Position numbers and translations under genes: made by a program
Notes under the pieces: model-generated
Told to the model about the DNA's origin: nothing
The model's input: only the letters and a program-made list of their open reading frames with translations
Databases searched by the model: none
DNA from: Candidatus Latescibacterota bacterium
Lineage (GTDB): Bacteria; Latescibacterota; UBA2968; UBA8231
DNA: 37,084 bases
Assembly: GCA_022826515.1 (NCBI GenBank)
Contig: JAJDUT010000129.1
Coordinates: 1-37,084 of the forward strand
Reading direction: 5' to 3'
Shown here: piece by piece, positions 25,066 through 31,974 of the stretch
How the letters are laid out: every line of letters begins with the position of its first letter
Position numbering within the stretch: the stretch's first letter is position 1

Positions 25066-25620
25066 CTAAAAACCACAGGCCCTTAAAACCGGATGTTGCA
25101 AAACGGACGCGACTTCCGTCCAAGCCTGTTGGCTATTCTCTCGCTCAAGGTCTGGGTAAAATCCGAAATCAAGATACACTTTGATCGCGGGAATCCGCCC
25201 ACTTGAGGTGCCGAGAAAACTGCGCTCGTGGAATCGCTTTAGATACGCCATCGCCACAGACATCATCGGCTTGGCAAGCCCGCGCCCCTGATAGTCCGGG
25301 TGAATTGCAACCCAGTGAATCTGGCCCCAATCCTCGCCGTCTAAATCGGGCTGCCACCACGCTGTGATAGTCCCGATCTCTTCGCCAGCATCGGTGGTCA
25401 GATAAAAACTTCGGTCCTCCAGTGCCCCAAAATCGCGTTTGAATTCGCGCACAAAAAGCTGGTCGTCAACGTCGAAGTACGGTTCCGCCGCTCGCTGAAT
25501 CCGCGTCCAGATAGCCCCTTCATCTGGCCGGTAATTCCGCATGACAAACCCTTTGGGGATCGGGAATTGCGGAATATTTTCCATGTGCTCGCGGATCATT
25601 CTGACACTGTAGTTTTTCAT
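25066..25620 (-). CDS. GNAT-family N-acetyltransferase
   Basis: 184 residues from ATG 25620 (a GTG two codons earlier is possible). The acetyl-CoA binding motif is IHWVAIHPDYQGRGLAKPM, with QGRGLA as the Q/R-x-x-G-x-A/G loop. Preceding beta-strands such as EEIGTITAWW complete the fold. GNAT enzymes acetylate amines of small molecules or proteins; the acceptor is unknown. It lies convergent to the duplicated-domain gene and divergent from the phosphatidyltransferase gene. Confidence 0.88.
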   Translation of the reverse strand: MKNYSVRMIREHMENIPQFPIPKGFVMRNYRPDEGAIWTRIQRAAEPYFDVDDQLFVREFKRDFGALEDRSFYLTTDAGEEIGTITAWWQPDLDGEDWGQIHWVAIHPDYQGRGLAKPMMSVAMAYLKRFHERSFLGTSSGRIPAIKVYLDFGFYPDLERENSQQAWTEVASVLQHPVLRACGF

Positions 25621-25699
25621 CGGCACCTGCCATTTTTTTCCATATTATAATGACATTCCTATCGCTAGCCGATATTCTTGCATTTCGAGGGAGGTGAAC

Positions 25700-26347
25700 A
25701 TGCAAGCAAATCTCGTGACGTTAATCCGAATATTCTTGGTGTTTTTGGTGATTGGGCTGTACAAAGTCAACACCATCGCCTGTGGTATAGCGGTCTTGCT
25801 GACCATCGCCACCCTTTACATGGACGCACTCGACGGCATCATTGCCCGCCGCCTCGGCATCGAATCCGATCTGGGCGCGATGTTTGACATCGCCGGAGAT
25901 CGCATCGTCGAAAACGTCTTTTGGGTCTATTTTGCCTCGATTGGCATGGCCAGCTTCTGGGCTGCGGCCATCGTCGTCGCCCGCAGTTTTCTCATCGACT
26001 GGCTGCGGACGCTCGCCTTTATAGAAGCGGGCCAAACCGCATTTGGCAGTAAGACGATGATGCAGAGCCGATGGGCGAAAGCACTCGTGAGCTCTCGCTT
26101 CAGTCGGGCGCTCTACGGCTTTACCAAGGCCGTCGTGTTTGTCTATCTGGGTGCTGTGCTGCTGATCCAGTCCGGCCAAGCCGAGTATGGCTGGTCAATC
26201 GGCGTATCCACGGAGTTGCTGATGTTGGTCGGAGAGGCCATCGTCTGGTTGACGGTGGTGATGTGCATCGTGCGGGGCGTCCCGGTAATATGGGACAGCC
26301 AAGACGTTCTGTTCCGCAAAATGTTTCCCGGCTTGTTGCGCGATTAA
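25700..26347 (+). CDS. CDP-alcohol phosphatidyltransferase family protein (PgsA-like)
   Basis: An integral membrane enzyme that transfers a phosphatidyl or similar group from a CDP-alcohol to an alcohol acceptor. The complete signature DG-x2-AR-x8-G-x3-D-x3-D is present at residues 45-67 (LDGIIARRLG, then DLGAMFDIAGD). About six membrane segments follow. ATG 25700 has an excellent GGGAGGTGA site; a GTG two codons earlier overlaps that site and is unlikely. A HAD-IB phosphatase follows after eight bases, the pairing expected for phosphatidylglycerol synthesis (phosphatidylglycerophosphate made, then dephosphorylated). The exact substrate is not proven. 215 residues. Confidence 0.9.
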   Translation: MQANLVTLIRIFLVFLVIGLYKVNTIACGIAVLLTIATLYMDALDGIIARRLGIESDLGAMFDIAGDRIVENVFWVYFASIGMASFWAAAIVVARSFLIDWLRTLAFIEAGQTAFGSKTMMQSRWAKALVSSRFSRALYGFTKAVVFVYLGAVLLIQSGQAEYGWSIGVSTELLMLVGEAIVWLTVVMCIVRGVPVIWDSQDVLFRKMFPGLLRD

Positions 26348-26355
26348 CTAGTACC

Positions 26356-26994
26356 GTGAAAGCCGCGATATTCGATCTAGACGGGACGTTGTTGCCCGGT
26401 ACCAGCGCTGAAAGAGAATTTATCCGCTTTGCGCTGACGACTGGCAAGCTGACCGCCCCAGAGGCGATTCGCACGTTCCTGTCTTGGGCCGTCCGCATCC
26501 CTACTCGCGGCATCCAATCCAACAAGACCTACTTCGGCGACATCGAAATGGACCTGCTTGCGGAAACGACAGAAACCTTCTGTCAACAGCAACTAACTCG
26601 CCGCATCCCCGATCAGGCCCAGCGTCTGATCACCGCCCATCGCACCGCTGGAGATTGTCTCGGCATCGTATCGGGAGCGCCGGAGATCCTGATCGCACCC
26701 TTGAAGGATCTTCTCGATCTGGATTTTGTCGTTGGCACCAAGCTAGCCTGCGAGCAGGGACGCTTGACGGGCGACTTGGACGGCGCGCGCGTATCCGGGC
26801 GTGAAAAGGTCCGCCAAGCGGACGAAGTAGCGCGCACATACGAATTCGACCTGCGCGAATCCACGGCCTACGGAAACGCCTTCGACGATCGCTTCTTGCT
26901 GGCCGCGGTCTCCCACCCAGTCGTTGTCAATCCAGACATCCGGTTAGCGCGTCTAGCTCGCAAGAAGGGCTGGCCGATCTGTATCTTCTCTTGA
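26356..26994 (+). CDS. HAD-IB family phosphatase (PgpC/SerB-like)
   Basis: 212 residues from GTG 26356, eight bases after the phosphatidyltransferase stop and without a clear ribosome site, so translation is probably coupled. HAD motifs are DLDGT (7-11, nucleophile Asp7), Ser106 in GIVSGAP, Lys151 in SGREKVRQ and the acidic pair Asp177/Asp178 in YGNAFDDRF. This is the HAD-IB pattern of phosphoserine phosphatase and of phosphatidylglycerophosphatase PgpC. The neighbour favours a PgpC-like role, as an inference. The frame is open well upstream, overlapping the previous gene, but that part is a shadow. Confidence 0.85.
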   Translation: MKAAIFDLDGTLLPGTSAEREFIRFALTTGKLTAPEAIRTFLSWAVRIPTRGIQSNKTYFGDIEMDLLAETTETFCQQQLTRRIPDQAQRLITAHRTAGDCLGIVSGAPEILIAPLKDLLDLDFVVGTKLACEQGRLTGDLDGARVSGREKVRQADEVARTYEFDLRESTAYGNAFDDRFLLAAVSHPVVVNPDIRLARLARKKGWPICIFS

Positions 26995-27017
26995 AGAACA
27001 TCCAGTAAGGAGACCAC

Positions 27018-27806
27018 ATGACCCCACCATTCGAACACATCCTCTACAAGAAAAAGGGCCGCATCGCCTATGTGACGATAAATCGCCCGCAAGTGATGAA
27101 CGCCCTGCATCCCCCGGCCCACGCCGAGTTGACTAGGGCCTGGGACGACTTCATCGCCGACGACCAAGTCTGGGTCGCCATTCTCACCGGTGCTGGCGAG
27201 CGCGCTTTCTCGGCTGGCACGGACCTGAAATACCGCGTCGAACAAACAGACGACGATCAGCTCCGCAACCCAGTCCACTCCCCGGTCCACATCCTCGACC
27301 GCTGCTACAAGCCGATCATCGCCGCAGTCAACGGTTATGCCATCGGCGGCGGCCTGGAACTGGCGCTGCACTGCGACCTGATCGTAGCAGCCGCAAGCGC
27401 CCGCTTTGGTTTTCCCGAGGCCCGGCGCGGCCTGCTAGCCGATGCCGGCGGCGTGCTCAAACTACCACGCCGCATCCCCTACCACTTGGCTATGGGCATG
27501 CTGCTGACCGGCAAGCTATTCTCGGCCCAGGAAGCCCTAGCCATGGGCTTGGTCAATGAAGTAGCCGACGACGAACCCGTGATGGCCACGGCCGAACGCT
27601 GGGCCGCCGAGGTACTAGAGTGCGGCCCCCTCGCCGTCCAAGCCGCCAAGCAGGTGGCGCTGCACACCATCGAGTCCCCCATCTCCCAGGCGCAGTGCCA
27701 ACTGGAGGACCTGACGGCCGTGCGCCGCCTGCGGCTGTCGGAGGACTACGCCGAAGGGCCGCAGGCATTCGCCGAAAAACGCAACCCACAATGGAAAGGA
27801 AAATGA
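27018..27806 (+). CDS. Enoyl-CoA hydratase/isomerase family protein
   Basis: 262 residues, a normal crotonase length. The oxyanion-hole segments ERAFSAGTDLK and NGYAIGGGLELALHCDL are present, as is the first catalytic Glu in FPEARRGLL. The second catalytic Glu of classic enoyl-CoA hydratase, in LAMEMLLTG-like sequence, is Gly here (LAMGMLLTG), so the reaction may differ (isomerase, dehydratase or hydrolase-type crotonase). ATG 27018 has AAGGAG upstream. It follows the HAD gene by 23 bases but shares no obvious pathway, and ends 26 bases from the convergent sigma-factor gene. Confidence 0.9.
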   Translation: MTPPFEHILYKKKGRIAYVTINRPQVMNALHPPAHAELTRAWDDFIADDQVWVAILTGAGERAFSAGTDLKYRVEQTDDDQLRNPVHSPVHILDRCYKPIIAAVNGYAIGGGLELALHCDLIVAAASARFGFPEARRGLLADAGGVLKLPRRIPYHLAMGMLLTGKLFSAQEALAMGLVNEVADDEPVMATAERWAAEVLECGPLAVQAAKQVALHTIESPISQAQCQLEDLTAVRRLRLSEDYAEGPQAFAEKRNPQWKGK

Positions 27807-27832
27807 TGCAGTGGGTCGTTGTTGCTCAATAA

Positions 27833-29176
27833 TCAAGACCCAATCCGCATCGGCATGAGCACGGCAGCGTGGCGTTCCTCCCTCGACTCAAAATGAAGGG
27901 GAGCTTCACTATGGTTAAAATATATCCGTATCTCCTCTCCCGCGTCTTTCAGTGCCTCTACAATCGTCTTGAGAAAGTCGTGATTGAGATCGACGTGGAA
28001 TGATCCTCCATCCTCGATGTTCGTCACATCAGCAGGGCAACTCACGGAATGTTCCCAGTCCGGGAGGTCGTCGCCGTGCAAATCGTCCGCATTTTCCTCG
28101 GTCCGACTAAACCCCTGATCCCGCGTCGTTCGCAGCCCCAGTCTCCCTTCCACACTCGACACCCGCATCTGTACGCGAGGCATGTACTCCCAGCGGCTTT
28201 TCACCAGTTCGTGACGCTCTCTGAGGAACGGCTCGATCTCCTCTACGCAGGCCATCAGACGCTCGCTGCGCACGACCGCCAAGATCGGACCGGGAGTGCC
28301 AACGGCCTCTTGGTATTTGACGTAAGGTCCGGGAGTTGCCGGGAACGTCATCCTGCGACCATCCGCGGTCTGCAACGTGGCCGATTCCTCTTCGAGAATC
28401 AGCGTGGCCGAGTCCGTCTCCGGGATAATCTCAGGATGCAACGAATCGAGAATCATCGGAGCCGGCAGCGACGCGAGCCCCTTACTCGACCAGTTGAGCA
28501 GCCGCGAGCCGTCCGTTGCGACAACTCTGCCGCCAGCGTCGAGACAAACGCAGTGCAGAATGGGCCGCTTGGGATCGTCGCTTGTGAAGCGAGCTACGTG
28601 ACGCAGTCCGGCCAGATCGTCCGGGCCAAGTTTGAATGTTTGGGCAGTGCTGGATTCAGCCATCGCCATGATCTCCTTTTGCAGGCGTTTGCGGGCCTTT
28701 TGCAGACGGCTCTTTACCACTCCGGTTTGGAGGTCCAGCAAGATTGCCGTCTGCTGATACGAATAGCCCTTGAGGTAGTGGTGGACGATCACGTCTCGGT
28801 GGGGATCACTCAATCGCCCGATCGCCTTTCGCACCAGCGCCCTGATCTCCTGCTTCTCCTGCTCGGGCGGTGCCGCCAAGTCGAGCTGATCCAGCAGATT
28901 GAGTTGCGTGATACGACGCCGCTGCCACATGCGCGCTTTGTTATCCGCAATCGAGCACAGCCAAGCGCCGAATCGCTCGGGAGCGCGCAGCTCCGCTAAC
29001 TGCTGGTACGCGGCAATAAACGCCTCCTGTAGGACGTCCTCTGCCGCCTCTTGCGAGCCCAGCCTGCGGGTGAGCCGCACCAGCAGCCACGGCGTGTGTT
29101 CCTCGACGAGCAAACCAAACGCCGCCGAGTCGCCAGCGGCAGCCCTCTGCACGCAGCTTTCTCCATTCCGTTCCAT
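27833..29176 (-). CDS. ECF sigma factor fused to a DNA polymerase beta-clamp-like module
   Basis: 447 residues from ATG 29176 (AAGGGTGAT just upstream; a GTG two codons earlier is possible). Residues 10-88 are ECF region 2 (AEDVLQEAFIAAYQQL, FGAWLCSIADNKARMW). Residues 108-168 are region 4 (LSDPHRDVIVHHYLKGYSY, VVKSRLQKARKRLQ). The remaining ~265 residues are not a usual ECF tail. They resemble domains II and III of the DnaN sliding clamp: RPILHCVCLDAGGRVVATDGSRLL at 204-227 carries the clamp signature ATDGxRL, and the protein ends in VLMPMR (439-444), the clamp's C-terminal motif, preceded by a FHVDLNHDFLKTIVEAL-type segment. Domain I appears to be missing. The clamp assignment is by eye. 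No anti-sigma gene is adjacent; a YefM/YoeB pair lies divergently. Confidence 0.85.
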   Translation of the reverse strand: MERNGESCVQRAAAGDSAAFGLLVEEHTPWLLVRLTRRLGSQEAAEDVLQEAFIAAYQQLAELRAPERFGAWLCSIADNKARMWQRRRITQLNLLDQLDLAAPPEQEKQEIRALVRKAIGRLSDPHRDVIVHHYLKGYSYQQTAILLDLQTGVVKSRLQKARKRLQKEIMAMAESSTAQTFKLGPDDLAGLRHVARFTSDDPKRPILHCVCLDAGGRVVATDGSRLLNWSSKGLASLPAPMILDSLHPEIIPETDSATLILEEESATLQTADGRRMTFPATPGPYVKYQEAVGTPGPILAVVRSERLMACVEEIEPFLRERHELVKSRWEYMPRVQMRVSSVEGRLGLRTTRDQGFSRTEENADDLHGDDLPDWEHSVSCPADVTNIEDGGSFHVDLNHDFLKTIVEALKDAGEEIRIYFNHSEAPLHFESREERHAAVLMPMRIGS

Positions 29177-29241
29177 GATCACCCTTATAGTTGCTTCTTA
29201 GGCGACAAAGGTATCCGCAAAAAAGAGCCTTCGGAACAAAC

Positions 29242-29280
29242 TTGACAGGATTTTCACAACATGTACAGTAAATAGGTACA
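29242..29280 (+). promoter_or_regulatory. Promoter and possible operator of the YefM/YoeB pair
   Basis: TTGACA (29242-29247) is followed after 16 bases by TACAGT (29264-29269, four of six). An inverted repeat, TGTAC (29262-29266) and GTACA (29276-29280) nine bases apart, overlaps the -10 region and could be the autorepression site typical of these pairs. Confidence 0.45.
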
Positions 29281-29297
29281 TATCACAGGAGAATCAA

Positions 29298-29588
29298 ATG
29301 ACCACCGTTACGACCTATACTCAAGCCAGAACCGCACTCGCATCGCTCTGCGACAAAGTCGCCTCCACCCGCGAGCCCGTGATCATACGACGGCGCAATG
29401 CCGAAGACGTCGCGCTGGTTTCAGCCGACGAATTAGCCAGCCTCCTCGAAACCGCTCATCTCCTCAGATCGCCCAAAAACGCCCAACGCCTCCTCACAGC
29501 AATCAACCGCGCACAGAGCCAGACGTTGTCTCCTATTTCCGTAGAAGAGCTGCGCCGGGAACTCGGTCTTGTCGAAGAAGAAAATTAA
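29298..29588 (+). CDS. yefM: Antitoxin of the Phd/YefM family
   Basis: 96 residues. The N-terminus TTYTQARTALASLCDKVASTREPVIIRRR is the DNA-binding Phd/YefM fold, followed by the family phrase DVALVSADELASLLET. The C-terminal half would wrap and neutralise YoeB. ATG 29298 has CAGGAGA upstream. It overlaps the toxin gene by 20 bases, typical for this module, and normally represses its own promoter; an inverted repeat lies at the -10 region. Confidence 0.92.
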   Translation: MTTVTTYTQARTALASLCDKVASTREPVIIRRRNAEDVALVSADELASLLETAHLLRSPKNAQRLLTAINRAQSQTLSPISVEELRRELGLVEEEN

Positions 29589-29871
29589 AAGAAAGGACGC
29601 CCCCGCCACTCGCGAATGGATAGGAGTATTCCATCCTGAGTTCGTTGAAGATCTGCGTTACTGGGTACAGACCAACCGCAAAATAGCGCTGCGTGCCTTT
29701 GATCTGATACAGGCCGTGCTCCGCGACCCATTCTCAGGTATCGGCAAACCAGAACCGCTCAAATACCTCCCATCCGGGACCTGGTCGCGACGCCTTACGG
29801 AAGAACATCGCCTAGTGTATATGGTAAGCGAAGGACGTATAGATTTCTTGCAGGCGCGCTATCACTATTGA
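29569..29871 (+). CDS. yoeB: YoeB-type ribosome-dependent mRNA endonuclease toxin
   Basis: 100 residues in the RelE/YoeB fold. FHPEFVEDLRYWVQTNRK, DPFSGIGKPEPLK, SRRLTEEHRLVYMV and the C-terminal LQARYHY are all standard. They include the Glu, Arg and His expected at the active site, and the terminal Tyr. The start is TTG 29569, inside the antitoxin gene; the slow start and coupling would keep toxin below antitoxin. It cuts mRNA at the ribosome when YefM is lost. Confidence 0.92.
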   Translation: MSKKKIKRKDAPATREWIGVFHPEFVEDLRYWVQTNRKIALRAFDLIQAVLRDPFSGIGKPEPLKYLPSGTWSRRLTEEHRLVYMVSEGRIDFLQARYHY

Positions 29872-29929
29872 CGAGCCGCATCCTTTGGGCGAGCGCTGAA
29901 TTTCGCCGCCTGACCGGATGGGCTACGCG

Positions 29930-31165
29930 CTAGAAATTGTACACCAAGCTCAGATCAACGAAGCTATCGCGTCGGGTCTCGTAGTGAATATCCGCTTGGT
30001 CGATATTGAGGAGATGGATCGCCTCTAGGTTCGCGGACCACCGATCAGCGATACGACGCTCCAACGCGACAGCCAGTGCGCGGGTAGAACGGTCCACATC
30101 CCCCAACATACTAGCGATAATTTCGCTGCTCTGAACGTCGTTGAGCGCAAGGCGAGCGGTGAAGAAGAGATCGTTTTCGAGCGTATTGGGCGAGCGGCTT
30201 GGGGTTGCATTGCGGCCGCGCCCGTCGTAATTCCACTCGCCGAGCAGACTGAGGTCGGCAGCCGAGCCAAAGACGGAATAGAACGTGTATTCGCCGCCAA
30301 CAACGGAAGCAACGTAATCCTCTTCCCTGCCGGACAGGTTGCGGGCACCGGCGCGCTGAATGGCCTCCAGCTTGAACAACCAAGAGCCGACCGTTAGCTG
30401 AGCGTCCAGCCCAAATTGGCGAATTTGCGCGTAGTACTGACCTAAGACCGGTGCGCCGCTAGAGTCCAAGAGTAGCTTCAGAGCAGGCTCCCGGCTAGTG
30501 CCCTCGAATGCGCTCACCCCCAGATCGAGAAGCCCAAAACTGTGACTGTAGCGAGCGGCAAAATCCACGTGCCGCTCCTTGGCCGTGCTCTCGTACTCGA
30601 CATGCTCGTCTTCTACCACGAGCGGCAGGCGCAGGCGACCCGCTCGGCCCGGAAAGGTGCGGACGCGGTGATAAGGCAGACCTAGTATTTCCATCACACC
30701 CCAATCGCTAGACCAAGTGAAATACACCATAGGTTGCCCCAACTTGGCCTCTCCGGCCGGATGTTCGACGAAATCGACTTGGTTGACAATATCGACCAAG
30801 TGCTGCGATTCGGTAACGCCCCAAAACACCTGATCGACGCCCACGCGCAGCTCCCATTCGCCATCGCCAATTTCGCCGAATAGCAGCAGATAGGCTTCGC
30901 GCAGGTCAGCATGGGTGCGGCGTGGGTCTGAGTTGTCGTAGCGAAAGAACGGAGCTAACGTGAGGCTTCTACCCCCGGCGTCTTCCAGATAGAGTTCGGG
31001 CACCGCAACAAATCCGCTCGCGAGTGAGCGTTGGCCGGGATGAGCGCCGGATTCGGGGAACCAGCGGCTTTCGACATTTATACGCCCAGAAAACTCGTGC
31101 TCAATTTCGGCCCGCGCCCCGACGGCAAAAACCAAGGCCAAAATCCAGACAGCGCGAAGCCGCAT
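29930..31165 (-). CDS. Outer-membrane beta-barrel protein
   Basis: A signal peptide (MRLRAVWILALVFAVGARA, cleavage after ARA) is followed by a ~390-residue barrel of alternating aromatic strands. It has RVGVDQVFWGVTESQHLVDIVNQVDF near residue 105 and ends in LSLVYNF with a terminal Phe. I recognise the type (barrels found with LolA-like and RND/MMPL genes) but no precise function. ATG 31165 overlaps the LolA-like stop by one base (TGATG); a TTG codon earlier is possible. Last gene of the MpaB-RND-LolA operon and the likely outer-membrane exit or anchor point. Confidence 0.85.
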   Translation of the reverse strand: MRLRAVWILALVFAVGARAEIEHEFSGRINVESRWFPESGAHPGQRSLASGFVAVPELYLEDAGGRSLTLAPFFRYDNSDPRRTHADLREAYLLLFGEIGDGEWELRVGVDQVFWGVTESQHLVDIVNQVDFVEHPAGEAKLGQPMVYFTWSSDWGVMEILGLPYHRVRTFPGRAGRLRLPLVVEDEHVEYESTAKERHVDFAARYSHSFGLLDLGVSAFEGTSREPALKLLLDSSGAPVLGQYYAQIRQFGLDAQLTVGSWLFKLEAIQRAGARNLSGREEDYVASVVGGEYTFYSVFGSAADLSLLGEWNYDGRGRNATPSRSPNTLENDLFFTARLALNDVQSSEIIASMLGDVDRSTRALAVALERRIADRWSANLEAIHLLNIDQADIHYETRRDSFVDLSLVYNF

Positions 31166-31974
31166 CAACGCGCCCGTTTTAGCCCGGTTCGCGTAAAATC
31201 GCGCTCGTCTAGGTCTGTCTGGAATTGAAAATCCGTCCAGGTCAGCACGGTGCTTTTCCCAGTCAGATGATTTTCCATCGTCATCTCACCGGCGCGCCAG
31301 TAACGCTCCAGGTACTGCTGGTAATTTCCCAAGGTGAGCGTCTTCAAATGGGCATCCTTGCGGTCGTAGTACTCCACTTTCCACACGCGAAGTTCGTCCT
31401 CGTCGCGCCAGACCACCTGGCGGCTATAGCCGGATTTCTTATCGACGGGAACGCGTTCGGAGACCGTGCAGGTCAACTCGCCGCAAGCCTCGTCGCGTAG
31501 GTAGCGATAGGTGAATTTCTCCACGGCTTCAGCGGTCAGGTCTTCATAGGCAAATTCACTCCCCATGAAGGAGCCGGAGCGGTTCGACGAACTAATGCGC
31601 TTGACTCGCTTCAGAGCGGGTAGATAGAGCCATTGATCGTCCGCGCTTTCCCGGTGCGCGTGAATCAGCAGCGCCGTTCCTTGCACATCGCGCGGCTCAT
31701 CGAACACAAACAAGCTCTTGTCGCCATCGTCGGGGACTTCGAGAACCTTTACCCGAAGCTGGCGTCGGCTCTCTTGTCCGTGCTTGTTGCGCAACACCAT
31801 GGTTTGTTGGGCCGTAAAGTTGCCAAAGCCTTCCTCACGCGCACGGGAATCTTGGGCGATCTTCAGTCCGATTTCCTCGGGAGTAGGACTTTCGGAGTGA
31901 ACAGGTGCCGCGCCGAGGCAAAAAATGATGAGACAAAGCGCAAAAAACGGCAGCATGAGTCGCGTGGAAATCAT
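31165..31974 (-). CDS. LolA-like outer-membrane lipoprotein-sorting family protein
   Basis: 269 residues with a signal peptide (FFALCLIIFCLGAAPVHS, cleavage near HS-ES). The half-barrel fold of the 'outer membrane lipoprotein-sorting protein' family includes FVFDEPRDVQGTALLIH, WLYLPALKRVKRISSSNRSGSFMGSEFAYEDL and the late VLTWTDFQF. Proteins of this family are periplasmic carriers of lipids or lipoproteins. ATG 31974 overlaps the RND stop as ATGA. It is the periplasmic link between the RND protein and the barrel. Confidence 0.9.
   Translation of the reverse strand: MISTRLMLPFFALCLIIFCLGAAPVHSESPTPEEIGLKIAQDSRAREEGFGNFTAQQTMVLRNKHGQESRRQLRVKVLEVPDDGDKSLFVFDEPRDVQGTALLIHAHRESADDQWLYLPALKRVKRISSSNRSGSFMGSEFAYEDLTAEAVEKFTYRYLRDEACGELTCTVSERVPVDKKSGYSRQVVWRDEDELRVWKVEYYDRKDAHLKTLTLGNYQQYLERYWRAGEMTMENHLTGKSTVLTWTDFQFQTDLDERDFTRTGLKRAR

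Noticed and set aside
26071..26355. Upstream extension of the HAD phosphatase frame
   Set aside because: It overlaps the phosphatidyltransferase gene in another frame; the family N-terminus begins at GTG 26356 directly before DLDGT.
28049..28999. 316-codon plus-strand frame opposite the sigma-clamp gene
   Set aside because: Shadow frame without recognisable motifs; the minus strand carries conserved sigma and clamp motifs.
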